Below, piece by piece: positions 36,603 through 48,736 of a stretch of DNA of 64,000 nt (the first letter of the stretch is position 1; each line of letters opens with the position of its first letter). The position numbers were made by a program, and so were the translations under genes. The notes beneath the pieces are model-generated. The model saw nothing but the letters and a program-made list of their open reading frames with translations. It did no database searches and was not told where the DNA came from. This DNA comes from Panorpa germanica (lineage: Eukaryota; Arthropoda; Insecta; Mecoptera; Panorpidae): NCBI GenBank assembly GCA_963678705.1, contig OY783204.1, forward strand, positions 13,836,759-13,900,758. The letters are read 5' to 3'.

Positions 36603-38148
36603 ACTTACCATTTGTTTGTTACCATTGAATGTTCATGAACGATCAATAACTATTTCCAAGAGAACCGCATATATTGTTCACTTAATCACTTATAACAATT
36701 AATACACTCTCATTATTATTTAAAACACGCATTTATATAAACTAATTCTTGTGTTTTAATATTATTTATAGTTAATGTTATTCGACTTACTTGATAGAGG
36801 GCGGCAACCTTTTGTCTTCCGTATATTTGTAGTGTTTAAATGAGGTCTTCTTTATATATCTCCACAGATTTCTTAAATTTTAAACCACTTGATGTTTTAG
36901 CACTAACACTAACCTAATTATTATTACTTTTTTTGTCTATCGCACTTATTAATGTCTTATATCAAACATCAAAGATACAAATTTGAAGTTATGTTTATAA
37001 GACCGCGTGTACGCGTAATGAAAAATTCGTTTTTAACACTGGTTTCCAACTGTCAAACTTTTGTAAAAACACTTTGTTTAGGGTAAATTAACACAAATTT
37101 AAAACAAACTTAAATACTTTTCTTTTGAAAAAGTATTCATATAATTTATTTAATTCTTTTCCATAATTAATTTCTCACTTTTAATCACTTTTTTCACCTA
37201 AAGTAGCAGGAGCCGATCACACTCATAGTAGATAGGAACCACTTGTGTTGCAAAGCAATATTAACGTCTTTGTAAACCAATACGTAGGTCTTCCTTTTTG
37301 TATTAAGTCCCATCTGTCTTGCCAGAGCTTATGCATATATGCATTCATCTCTTTGGCAATAGATTTGGTATCGTCTCCAGACTTTTATCCTACAGCCGCA
37401 TTAACTTTAAATCCTCGAAATTTGTCGCATTAATTTTAAATCATCAAAATTTGATTTTTTCAGTTCTAGCGTAATTTGTACTTGAGTAAGTGCATGAGTG
37501 ATTTTTAAATCTAAAGGAATTGTCCCCAATATCACTTGCACCACTTCTGTAGATACAGTTCTGCAACAACGCGTCATCGTCAATAACATAGTTCTTTGCA
37601 TGGAAGATCTGGAAGATTGATCCTGTAATAACATGCCGAAGCACAATACACAAACATTGGCATAAATGCTCCCTTGTATAGTGTCGGCATAGTTGCCGAG
37701 TTTAAGCTTCATTCAGTCCTTGTGACACGCGCAAGGTGTGTTAAAAGTTTATCATTCGTTGTTACCGTATTTGTTTTGTAGCTTTGTAGCTTCAAGAAAC
37801 TACAGATTTTATCTATAGCAGGTCGAGAACGGCTTTCTAGTTGTTTTGTACTATTTGCACCGATAAGGATCACATTTTCGTTGGCAAAACATACGTTTAC
37901 ACAACCTTTCGAGTGAGAAACACAGTTCTCGTCGAATACCATGTTCCAAAGCTCAGGCCCCATTACGGAACGCTAAGGGCAACCTTTAGATAGTTGCCTT
38001 TTTATGGAACGGTAATCGGTTTGTAAAATTAATGTTTGACAATAAAAATAGTTCTCCATAGCGCAGTAGACGTACCTAGAGGTTTTTGCCGGTCTAATTC
38101 TTTAAAGGTCACTTGGCCACCAGACATTATCAAAGGCACACTGAATTT
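36562..38148. repeat. Satellite unit U13, 1587 bp, transitional
   Basis: Array-type in its left part but with composite-type markers in the right (tagttgttttgtac, acattggcata, ttacggaacgc). It has many private substitutions. Confidence 0.92.
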
Positions 38149-38189
38149 CTATAAATATCTCATGTACATACTTGTACTTATGCCTACTT
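37249..38189 (-). pseudogene. R1-like RT relic (U13/U14)
   Basis: Pieces 37963-37709 (FANENV; start moved by a stop upstream) and 37712-37407. Confidence 0.73.
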
Positions 38190-39733
38190 ACTTACCATTT
38201 GTTTGTTACCATTGAATGTTCATGAACGATTAATCACTATTTCCACGAAATCCGCACATATTGTTCACTTAATCACTTATAACAATTAATACACTCTCTT
38301 TATTATTTAAAACACGCATTTATATAAACTAATTCTTATGTTTTAATATTATTTATAGGTAGTGTTAATCGACTTACTTGATAGTGGGCGCCAACCTTTT
38401 GTCTTCCGTATATTTGTAGTGTTTATATGAGGTTTTTCTTATATATCTACAGATTTCTTGAATTTCCTAACCACTTGATGTTTTAGCACTAACACTAACC
38501 TAATTAATATCACTTTTTTTGTTTATCGCACTTATTAATGTCTTATTTTAAACATCAAAGTTACAATTTTGAGGTTATGTTTATAAGACCGCGTGTACGC
38601 GTAATGAAAAATTCGTTTTTAACACTTATTTCCAACTGTCAAACCTTTGTAAAAACACTTTGTTTAGGGTAAATTAACAAAAATTTAAAACAAACTTAAA
38701 TACTTTTTGTTTGAAAAAGTATTCATATAATTTATTTAATTTTCTTCCATAATTAATTTCTCACTTTTAATCACTTTTTTTACCTAAAGTTGCAGGAGCC
38801 GATCACACACATAGTAGATAGGAACCACTTGTGTTGCAAAGCAATATTAACGTCCTTGTAAACCAATACGTAGGTCTTCCTTTTTGTATTAGGTCCCGTC
38901 TGTCTTGCCAGAGCTTAAGCATATATGCATTCATCTCTTTGGCAATATATTTGGTATCGTCTCCAGACTTTTATCATACAGCCGCATTACCTTTAAATCC
39001 TCGAAATTTGTCGCATTAATTTTAAATCATCAAAATTTGATTTTTTCAGTTCTAGCGTAATTTGTACTTAAGTAAGTGCATGAGTGATTTTTAAATCTAA
39101 AGGAATTGTCCCCAATATCACTTGCACCACTTCTGTAGATACAGTTCTGCAACAACGCGTCATCGTCAATGACATAGTTCTTTGCATGGAAGATCTGGAA
39201 GATTGATCCTGTAATACCATGCTGAAGCACAATACACCACCATTGTCATAAATGCCCCCTTGTATAGTGTCGGCATAGTTGCCGAGTTTAAGCTTCATTC
39301 CGTCCTTGTGACACGCGCAAGGTGTGTTACAAGTTTATCATTCGTTGTTACCGTATTTGTTTCGTAGCTTTGTAGCTTCAAGAATCTACAGATTTTATCT
39401 ATAGCAGGTCAAGAACGGCTTTCTAGTTGTTCTGTACTATTTGCACCGATAAGGATCACATTATCGTTGGCAAAACATACGTCTACACAACCTTTTGAGT
39501 AAGAAACACAGTTCTCGTCAAATACCATGTTCCAGAGCTCAGGCCCCATTACGGATCGCTGAGGACAACCTTTATATAGTTGCCTTTTCATGGAACGGTA
39601 ATCGGTTTGTAAAATAATGTTCGACAATGAAAATAGTTCTCCATAGCGCAGTAGACGTACCTATAGGTTTTTGCCGGTCTATATCTTTGAAGGTCACTTG
39701 GCCAACGGACATCAACAAAGGCACACTGAATTT
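38149..39733. repeat. Satellite unit U14, 1585 bp, transitional
   Basis: Most divergent unit of the array (ttattttaaacatc, gcgccaacc). Its right half is composite-type (catgctgaagcac, acggatcgctg) and ends at the CTATA of A2. It shares ctttatatag with S0. Confidence 0.92.
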
Positions 39734-39738
39734 CTATA
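38836..39738 (-). pseudogene. R1-like RT relic in U14, cut by copia A2
   Basis: Pieces 39627-39409 (KGCPQRSVMG, FANDN) and 39298-39068. The motif A half lies beyond A2, at 44215 onward. Confidence 0.74.
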
Positions 39739-39911
39739 TATTGAATTTTGTCATATTCAGTAGGCTTTGTTATTAATAAGCTTTTGTTTTTGTGTAATTA
39801 TTGAAATTATTTAATTGCCTTCAGCACATGGTTTTGTTACTCTTATTATTTTATATATTGATATAAAATATTTAATGGTTAATTTTGTTGTCAGTTCATA
39901 AAACAACAAAA
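39739..39911 (+). repeat. 5' LTR of copia A2
   Basis: 173 bp, 5'-type T at position 116, attatttaattgcc variant. Confidence 0.93.
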
Positions 39912-40014
39912 GGTTATGGTACCCAGATGTTTAAAAAAGAATAAATATTGGTTCTGCGTTTCTGCCGTATTATATTTTTTGGCTACCTAAAACTACATAA
40001 TCACATGGTGAACA

Positions 40015-40356
40015 ATGGATTCCCTTAGAATACAAATTGGATTACTTCAAGGTAAAAATAACTTGACTACGTGGAAATACAAAGCAATTATTCTATTATG
40101 TAGTATAAAGGGAGCATTGGATGTTGTGGAAGGAAAAATAAAAGCTCCTCAGCTGCCTGAGCTAGGTGCTACGACAACTGAGAAATCGGAATTTGACAAG
40201 AAACTTGAAGAATTTCTTAAAATTGATAGCTGTGCACTGTTAGTGCTGACAACTAATATGACTGAGGACATTCTGAAGCTTGTAATGAGATTTACAAGTG
40301 TTGCTAAAGTTTGGAGTGAACTGAATCGGCTTTTTGATGGGTCTGCTGAGGATTGA
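40015..40356 (+). pseudogene. gag: copia A2 gag, N-terminal fragment
   Basis: 113 codons from the Gag start through WSELNRLFDGSAED. It retains the Trp that is a stop in A1, and ends at CGA to TGA shared with A1. Confidence 0.85.
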
Positions 40357-40371
40357 GCCTTTGATTTATGT

Positions 40372-40812
40372 TTGCAATTTTTTAGTTATAAGAGGAATGA
40401 ATTAGATGAAATTGCAAGTCATACCTCTAAATTGAAAAACATATGGAATGACTTAAATGTTGAACTTACAAAGGATGGAAGTTCAAAATTGCCAGATTTA
40501 TTATTAACTTGTAAAATATTGGATTCTTTGCCTGAAAATTATTTTTCATTTAGATCTAGTTGGATGCTTGTGTCTAAAAAAGAAAGGACCTTAGATAACC
40601 TCACTACACAACTCTGTATGTATGAGAGGACGTTAAATGGGAAAGAGAACATTAGTCATGAAGCACTTCTCACTCATAAACCCTCTGGCAGTGGTAAGAA
40701 TGAGAAATATAGAGGATATACATCTAACCAAAAGCAATATATTTGCAATTATTGTAAAGGTCCACATAAAATAATTTTTTGTAATAAATGGAAGGCAGAT
40801 GGAAGACCTTAA
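40372..40812 (+). pseudogene. gag: copia A2 gag, C-terminal fragment
   Basis: Gag continuation with zinc knuckle CNYCKGPHKIIFC, ending at the A/C-type Lys to stop change. Confidence 0.85.
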
Positions 40813-40870
40813 CCTGAGATAAGTAATAAATCAATAATAAATAATAAATAAGTCAAATATACTTTTTGCG

Positions 40871-41593
40871 TTGTCATGTCTTGTTCTGAATACTGAAAAA
40901 AGTGATGATTTTTTCTATGTTGACAGTGGAGCGACGAGTCACATAGTAAATAGAAGTGATGTGTTCTCTGAGTACACACCATTTGATAAAAATATTACTC
41001 GTAATGTGATGACTGCAAATGGTGCTTGTGTTAAAGCTGTAGGTAAAGGGACTGTTCAGGTTCAAGCAATGACTAATAACCAATGGAACAACCTAACTTT
41101 AACAGATGTGTGGTACGTCCCTGATATTAAGAAAAATCTGTTTTCTACTCTAGCTGCTCATGACAAACAAATAAATAGTGAATTTGTTTCCAATGTTGCT
41201 GGTTGCCAACTTAAAATAAATGGGAAGCTTATGCTGTTTGGGAGTAGAAATCACCCTGGTTGTCTATATAAACTAGACATGAGAATTGTTTTTCCTCAAG
41301 TTTCTGTAAATACTGTGAATAGTAATGATATTTTGCAACTGTACCATGAAAGGATGGGACATCAAAATAAACGGCATGTGAAAGCCACAATTAAAAGAGA
41401 ACTTGGGATTGAGGTAAAACTAGACACTGAGCTGTGTGAAGGCTGTGTTTACGGTAAAACTCATAGAAGAAAATTTGGAACCAGAGATAAACCTGATAAA
41501 CCAGGTATGCTAATATCTAGTGACGTATGTGGTCCTTTTGAATCATCTAAATCTGGATTTAAATATTATGTGATATTTAAAGATGAACTCTAG
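40871..41593 (+). pseudogene. pol: copia A2 protease and integrase N-terminus
   Basis: DSGATSH, YHERMGHQ, CEGCVYGK and SSDVCGPF in a frame shifted from gag; ends at the A-type 2-bp deletion. Confidence 0.85.
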
Positions 41594-41771
41594 ATTTAGA
41601 TTTGTATACTTTATGAGAGAGAAATCTGAAGTACCTGAAAAATTAAAATTAATGCTTGCTGCATCGGAAAATTCTGGTCACCGTGTAAGAGTTATTTTGA
41701 GTGACAATGGAGGGGAATACGATAGTAATGTGGTCAGAAAAATATTACAAGAGAAGGGGATTACCCAATGA
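41583..41771 (+). pseudogene. pol: copia A2 integrase core fragment
   Basis: LSDNGGEY with the second catalytic Asp, followed by the TGA common to all copies. Confidence 0.82.
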
Positions 41772-41849
41772 TTGACTATGCCATATACACCACAGCAAAA
41801 TCCTTGTGAGAGGGAGAATCGCACTGTCGTAGAGACTGCATGAGCCATA

Positions 41850-43409
41850 ATGCATTCAAGAAATGATTTACCACAGTTCTTATGGGCAGAATTTGTAAAT
41901 GCTGCCACATATGTATTAAATAGAACTGGACCTTCTAGTATTTTAGAAAAAACTCCATACGAGTTATGGCATGGGAAACGGCCATATATAAAGCATCTGA
42001 GAATAATAGGTTCAGATTGCTATGCTCATGTTTCAAAACACAAGAGAAAGAAAATGGACAAAAAGGCTCTGAAGGGTATACTTGTTGGCTATGACACTGA
42101 TGGTTATAGAATTTGGTGCAAAAGTGGTACTTTCATTCGAAGTCGTGATGTTGTATTTAATGAAAGACCTCTTTCATTAAGTGTTGGTGAAGTCACTGTT
42201 ATACCAAATAAATTGTTAGAAAATGCAAATATTGTACCTCCTCAGAAGGAAATTTGTAAAAATCCTTCTGATGCTGATGAGGATTTGTCTTCTAAAAGTT
42301 CACAAGAAGAATTATCGGGTGAGGATGAATTGGAAGAATTGGAGAATTTTGGAAGATCTACCGTTCCTAGACTTCGTGACAGAAGTACTTTGAAACCACC
42401 TCAAAGATATACCGATTTTGTAATGTCTTGTGATACCATAATGAATGACTATAATGAACCAACTACATATGAAGAGGCTATGCAGAGCCAGTACTATTCT
42501 GAATGGAAACTTGCTATGGATCAGGAAATGAAATCCTTATTTGACAACCGTACATGGGTATTAGAAAAAGTGCCTGATGGTATAAAACCCATACCTTGTA
42601 AATGGGTATACAAAGTAAAGAAAAATCCAGATGGATCTATAGAGCGATTTAAAGCCGGATTGGTTATAAAAGGGTATATGCAGAAGAAGGATGTTGATTA
42701 CAATCAAACCTTCAGCCCAGTGGCTAGAGTGAGTACAGTTAGAGCTACTGTACTGATAAGCGTTGCTGCAGATGAAAAGTTGCAATTGACTCAATTTGAT
42801 ATATCTACTGCATTTCTATATGGAAATATTGATAATGAAGAGAGTCATATTTATATGAAGCAACCTAATGGCTACAAAGATGGTAGTGCACTTGTTTGTA
42901 GACTGCAAAAAAGTTTGTATGGATTGAAACAAGCACCTCGATGCTGGAATCAGCGCTTTAATGAATTTTTGTATAAACTTGGGTTTAAGCAAAGTGATGC
43001 TGATCCATGTTTATTTGTAATGAAAAATGGAAATGAAAAACTTATGTTGACTATATTTGTTGATGACGGACTTTTAGCTTCAAATAGTCAAGAAATGTTA
43101 AACCAGTTTCTAATTAATCTGAAAAATGAATTTAAAATAACATATAAACCTGCAGATTTTTATTTGGGATTAGAAATTGAAAATGTTAAAAATGGAATAA
43201 AATTAAGTCAATCTTCTTATGCTAAAAGAATTTTAGAAAATCTTAAAATGGAAGAATGCAAACCTGTATCAACTCCACTAGAGACATCAACTACTACTAA
43301 AGCAGGGAAAGAAATGAATGACATTGCTGGTTATTCATATAGACAGGTTGTAGGTGCACTAATGTACCTCATGATTGGATCAAGACCTGATTTAGCTTTT
43401 GCAGTGTAA
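41850..43409 (+). pseudogene. pol: copia A2 integrase C-terminus through RT, longest pol frame with RT
   Basis: 519 codons, running without a stop from the integrase C-terminal part through the acidic linker (RTWVLEKVPDG, FKAGLVIKGY) and RT motifs QFDISTAF and FVDDGLL. This is the only copy in which integrase end and RT are still joined. Two extra codons (Thr-Val) sit in VRATVLISV. It ends at a private TAA after LAFAV. Confidence 0.9.
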
Positions 43410-43412
43410 GTA

Positions 43413-44009
43413 TTGTCCAGGTCACTAGAAAATCCAACCTATCAAGACTGGTTGAAGGTTAAAAGGATTTTAAGATATATAAAAGGAACCTTGGATCGTG
43501 GAATCATTTATAAAATTAATTGTGAAAAAGTATTGTTATGCTATAGTGATGCTGATCATGAAGGGGATATTACAACTGGTAGGTCCACTTCTGGAGTATT
43601 AAGCATGTATGCAGGTGGCTGCATTTCCTGGATTAAAAAGCGGCAGTCATCAGTGGCCATCTCAACCACAGAAGCTGAGATTGTAGCAGCTAGTGAAGCA
43701 GCGAAGGAGGCTGTGTGGCTGAAAAGGCTGATGGCAGATATAGTGGAGCTACAAAGTAATCCTGACCTCTACATTGATAATAAAGCAGCTTTGAAACTTT
43801 CACAAAACCCGGAGTTCCATAAAAGAACTAAACACATACGTGTAAGACACTTCTTTGTTCGGGAACTTGTAACCGAGGATGAAATCAACGTGAAGAAAAT
43901 TTCATCTAAAAATCAATTAGCTGACTTATTGACAAAACCCTTGCCTAGACCGAGACACATAGTGTTATGTAATAAACTTGGACTTAGTGCTATCAAAAAT
44001 AACCTATAA
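43413..44009 (+). pseudogene. pol: copia A2 RNase H
   Basis: 198 codons with CYSDAD, TTEAEI, YIDNKAA and LADLLTKPLP to the natural end. WIKKRQ, MADIVEL and HFFVREL are B1-like, not A1-like. Confidence 0.86.
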
Positions 44010-44041
44010 AAGGAATTCCTAACTGTAAAATGAAGGGAAAG

Positions 44042-44214
44042 TATTGAATTTTGTCATATTCAGTAGGCTTTGTTAATAATAAGCTTTTGTTTTTGTGTAA
44101 TTATTGAAATTATTAAATTGCCTTTAGCACATAGTTTTGTTACTCTTATTATTTTAAATATTGATATAAAATATTTAATGGTTAATTTTGTTGTCAGTTC
44201 ATAAAACAACAAAA
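44042..44214 (+). repeat. 3' LTR of copia A2
   Basis: 173 bp, 3'-type A at position 116; gttaataataagc and cctttagcac are shared with the 3' LTR of C2. Confidence 0.93.
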
Positions 44215-45800
44215 CTATAAATATCTCATATACATACTTGTACTTATGCCTACTTACTTACCATTTGTTTGTTACCATTGAATGTTCATCAACGATCAAT
44301 CACTATTTCCAAGAAAACCGCATATATTGTTCACTTAATCACTTATAACAATTAATGCACTCTCATTATTATTTAAAACACGCAGTTATATAAACTAATT
44401 CTTGTGTTTTAATATTATTTATAGGTACTGTTATTCGACTTACTTGATAGTGGGCGGCAACCTTTTGTCTTCCGTATATTTGTAGTGTTTATAGGAGGTC
44501 TTCCTTATATAGCTCTACAGATTTCTTGAATTTCTTAACCACTTGATGTTTTAGCACTAACACTAACCTAATTATTATCACTTTTTTGTCTATCGCACTT
44601 ATTAATGTCTTATATCAAACATTAAAGTTACAAATTTGAGGTTATGTTTATAAAACCGCGTGTACGCGTAATGAAAAATTCGTTTTTAACACTGGTTTCC
44701 AACTGTCAAACTTTTGTAAAAACACTTTGTTTAGGTAAATTAACACAAATTTAAAACAAACTTAAATACTTTTCGTTTGAAAAAGTATTCATACAATTTA
44801 TTTAATTTTTTTCCGTAATTAATTTCTCACTTTTAATCACTTTTTTCACCTAAAGTAGCAGGAGCCGATCACACACATAGTAGATAGGAACCACTTGTGT
44901 TTCAAAGCAATATTAACGTCCTTGTAAACCAATACGTAGGTCTACCTTTTTGTATTAAGTCCCATCTGTCTTGCCAGAGCTTATGCATATATGCATTCAT
45001 CTCTTTGGCAATATATTTGGTATCGTCTCCAGACTTTTATCTTACAGCCGCATTAACTTGAAATCCTTGAAATTTGTCGCCCTAATTTTAAATCATCAAA
45101 ATTTGATTTTTTTCAGTTCTAGCGTAATTTGAAATTGAGTAAGTGCATAAGTGATTTTTAAATCTAAAGGAATTGTCCCCAATATCACCTGCACCACTTC
45201 TGTAGATACAGTTCTGCAACAACGCGTCATCGTCAATGACATAGTTGTTTGCATGGAAGATCTGGAAGATTGATCCTGTAATACCATGCTGAAGCACAAT
45301 ACACAACCATTGGCATAAATGCCCGCTTGTATAGTGTCGGCATAGTTACCGAGTTTAAGCTTTATTCCGTCCTTGTGACACGCGCAAGGTGTGTTACAAG
45401 TTTATCATTCGTTGTTACCGTATTTGTTTCGTAGCTTTGTAGCTTCAAGAAACTACAGATTTTATATATAGCAGGTCGAGAACGGCTTTCTAGTTGTTTT
45501 GTACTATTTGCACCGATAAGGATCACATTATCGTTGGCAAAACATACGTCTACACAACCTTTTGAGTAAGAAACACAATTCTCGTCAAATACCATGTTCC
45601 AGAGCTCAGGCCCCATTACGGATCGCTGAGGACAACCTTTAGATAGTTGCCTTTTCATGGAATGGTAATCGGTTTGTAAAATAATGTTCGACAATGAAAA
45701 TAGTTCCCCATAGCGCAGTAGACGTACCTATAGGTTTTTGCCGGTCTAATTCTTTGAAGGTCACTTGGCCACCGGACATCAACAAAGGCACACTAAATTT
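44215..45800. repeat. Satellite unit between A2 and B2 (S-AB2), 1586 bp
   Basis: Counterpart of S-AB1 (both have gttcatcaacg, gtgtttcaaag, atagttgtttgcatgg and ttaccgagtttaagcttta). Left ~0.6 kb without a gene. Confidence 0.92.
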
Positions 45801-45805
45801 CTATA
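44902..45805 (-). pseudogene. R1-like RT relic in S-AB2
   Basis: Pieces 45694-45362 (KGCPQRSVMGP, FANDN, 110 codons) and 45299-45096 (RCCRTVSTEVVQVILG). The frame between them is broken by agctttattcc, where other units have agcttcattcc. Confidence 0.76.
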
Positions 45806-45978
45806 TATTGAATTTTGTCATATTCAGTAGGCTTTGTTATTAATAAGCTTTTGTTTTTGTGTAATTATTGAAATTATTAAATTGCCTTCAGCACATGGTT
45901 TTGTTACTCTTATTATTTTATATATTGATATAAAATATTTAATGGTTAATTTTGTTGTCAGTTCATAAAACAACAAAA
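45806..45978 (+). repeat. 5' LTR of copia B2
   Basis: 173 bp, 5'-type T at position 116. Confidence 0.93.
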
Positions 45979-46081
45979 GGTTATGGTACTTAGATGTTTA
46001 AAAAAGAATAAATATTGGTTCTGCGTTTCTGTCGTATTATATTTTTTGGATACCTAAAACTACATAATCACATGGTGAACA

Positions 46082-47848
46082 ATGGATTCCCTTATAATAC
46101 AAATTGGATTACTTCAAGGTAAAAATAACTGGACTACGTGGAAATACAAAGCAATTATTCTATTACGTAGTATAAAGGGAGCATTGGATGTTGTGGAAGG
46201 AAAAATAAAAGCTCCTCAGCTGCCTGAGCTAGGTGCTACGACAACTGAGATATCGGAATTTGACAAGAAACTTGAAGAATTTCTTAAAATTGATAGCTGT
46301 GCACTGTTAGTGCTGACAACTAATATGACTGAGGACATTCTGAAGCTTGTAATGAGATTTACAAGTGTTGCTGAAGTTTGGAGTGAACTGAATCGGCTTT
46401 TTGATGGGTCTGCTGAGGATCGAGCCTTTGATTTATGTTTGCAATTTTTTAGTTATAAGAGGAATGAATTAGATGAAATTGCAAGTCATACCTCTAAATT
46501 GAAAAACATATGGAATGACTTAAATGTTGAACTTACAAAGGATGGAAGTTCAAAATTGCCAGATTTATTATTAACTTGTAAAATATTAGATTCTTTGCCT
46601 GAAAATTATTTTTCATTTAGATCTAGTTGGATGCTTGTGTCTAAGAAAGAAAGGACCTTAGATAACCTCACTACACAACTCTGTATGTATGAGAGGACGT
46701 TAAATGGGAAAGGGAACATTAGTCATAAAGCACTTCTCACTCATAAACCCTCTGGCAGTGGTAAGAATGAGAAATATAGAGGATATAAATCTAACCAAAA
46801 GCAATATATTTGCAATTATTGTAAAGGTCCACATAAAATAATTTTTTGTAATAAATGGAAGGCAGATGGAAGACCTAAACCTGAGATAAGTAATAAATCA
46901 AATGATAAGGCATGTAGGACAAATGAGTCAAATATACTTTTTGCGTTGTCATGTCTTGTTCTGAATACTGAAAAAAATGATGATTTTTTCTATGTTGACA
47001 GTGGAGCGACGAGTCACATAGTAAATAGAAGTGATGTGTTCTCTGAGTACACACCATTTGATGAAAATATTACTCGTAATGTGATGACTGCAAATGGTGA
47101 TTGTGTTAAAGCTGTAGGTAAAGGGACTGTTCAGGTTCAAGCAATGACTAATAACCAATGGAACAACCTAACTTTAACAGATGTGTGGTACGTCCCTGAT
47201 ATTAAGAAAAATCTGTTTTCTACTCTAGCTGCTCATGACAAACAAATAAATAGTGAATTTGTTTCCAATGTTGCTGGTTGCCAACTTAAAATAAATGGGA
47301 AGCTTATGCTGTTTGGGAGTAGAAATTACCCTTGTGGTCTATATAAACTAGACATGAGAATTGTTTTTCCTCAAGTTTCTGTAAATACTGTGAATAGTAA
47401 TGATATTTTGCAACTGTACTATGAAAGGATGAGACATCAAAATAAACGGCATGTGAAAGCCACAATTAAAAGAGAACTTGGGATTGAGGTAAAACTGGAC
47501 ACTGAGCTGTGTGAAGGCTGTGTTTACGGTAAAACTCATAGAAGAAAATTTGGAACCAGAGATAAACCTGATAAACCAGGTATGCTAATATCTAGTGACG
47601 TATGTGGTCCTTTTGAATCATCTAAATCTGGATTTAAATATTATGTGATATTTAAAGATGAATTCTCTAGATTTAGATTTGTATACTTTATGAGAGAGAA
47701 ATCTGAAGTACCTGAAAAATTAAAATTAATGCTTGCTGCATCGGAAAATGCTGGTCACCGTGTAAGAGTTATTTTAAGTGACAATGGAGGGGAATACGAT
47801 AGTAATGTGGTCAGAAAAATATTACAAGAGAAGGGGATTACCCAATGA
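46082..47848 (+). pseudogene. gag-pol: copia B2 gag-protease-integrase (first open part)
   Basis: 588 codons: Gag (start MDSLIIQIG, one private change), zinc knuckle, DSGATSH protease, integrase zinc module with Tyr for the first His and Arg for Gly (YYERMRHQ), and catalytic D and D. It ends at the shared TGA after GITQ. Confidence 0.9.
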
Positions 47849-48634
47849 TTGACTATGCCATATACACCACATCAAAATCCTTGTGAGAGGGAGAATCGCA
47901 CTGTCGTAGAGACTGCCCGAGCCATAATGCATTCAAGAAATGATTTACCACAGTTCTTATGGGCAGATTTTGTAAATGCTGCCACATATGTATTAAATAG
48001 AACTGGACCTTCTAGTATTTTAGAAAAAACTCCATACGAGTTATGGCATAAGAAACGGCCATATATAAAGCATCTGAGAATAATAGGTTCAGATTGCTAT
48101 GCTCATGTTCCAAAACAGAAAAAAAAGAAAATGGGCAAAAAGGCTCTGAAGGGTATACTTGTTGGCTATGACACTGATGGTTATAGAATTTGGTGCAAAA
48201 GTGGTACTTTCATTCGAAGTCGTGATGTTGTATTTAATGAAAGACCTCTTTCATTAAGTGTTGGTGAAGTCACTGTTATACCAAATAAATTGTTAGAAAA
48301 TGCAAATATTGTACCTCCTCAGAAGGAAATTTGTAAAAATCCTCCTGATGCTGATAAGGATTTGTCTTCTAAAAGTTCACAAGAAGAATTATCGGGTGAG
48401 GATGAATTGGAAGAATTGGAGAATTTTGGAAGATCTACCGTTCCTAGACTTCGTGACAGAAGTACTTTGAAACCACCTCAAAGATATACCGATTTTGTAA
48501 TGTCTTGTGATACCATAAAGAATGACTATAATGAACCAACTACATATGAAGAGGCTATGCAGAGCCAGTACTATTCTGAATGGAAACTTGCTGTGGATCA
48601 GGAAATAAAATCCTTATTTGACAACCGTACATAA
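47849..48634 (+). pseudogene. pol: copia B2 integrase C-terminal part and linker
   Basis: PYTPHQNPCERENRT with the third catalytic residue; His replaces the usual Gln of PYTPQQ. Ends at TAA after FDNRT. Confidence 0.88.
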
Positions 48635-48736
48635 GTATTAGAAAAATTGCCTGATGGTATAAAACCCATACCTTGTAAATGGGTATACAAAGTAAAGAAA
48701 AATCCAGATGGATCTATAGAGCGATTTAAAGCCTGA

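Larger units (their letters stand above)
17904..39733. repeat. Tandem array of 14 copia-free satellite units
   Basis: 21,830 bp, head to tail, phased here at CTATAAATATCTC. Units measure 1585-1587 bp except one of 1210 bp. Array-type markers against composite-type units: ataagaccgcg, gaattttaaaccac, gtttatatgagg and gtttctgtactatttg. Outside the R1 relic, each unit's first ~0.6 kb is AT-rich with no gene I can support. There is no interruption by other mobile elements. Confidence 0.96.
39739..44214 (+). mobile_element. Ty1/copia LTR retrotransposon, copy A2, patchwork
   Basis: 4476 bp; LTRs 39739-39911 and 44042-44214; primer site 39912-39929; polypurine tract 44032-44041; CTATA at 39734-39738 and 44215-44219. 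A-type overall (KNNLTT, gaggattgagcc, gatgaactctag, actgcatgagcc as in A1). Unlike every other copy it keeps Trp (acatgggta, ~42555) and Gly (gccggatt, ~42656) where the others have stops, and has a 6-bp insertion at about 42747-42752. Lesions: TGA ending 40356; TAA ending 40812; the 26-to-18-bp replacement; 2-bp deletion near 41587; TGA ending 41771; TGA near 41841; GGA to TAA ending 43409. Confidence 0.95.

Noticed and set aside
17904-39733. CRISPR-like or minisatellite array
   Set aside because: The repeat unit is ~1.6 kb with no short direct repeat and unique spacer pattern; it is a long-unit satellite.
17904-39733. CENP-B box marking a centromeric satellite
   Set aside because: I saw no sequence fitting the box pattern in the units; a centromeric location cannot be inferred from this window.
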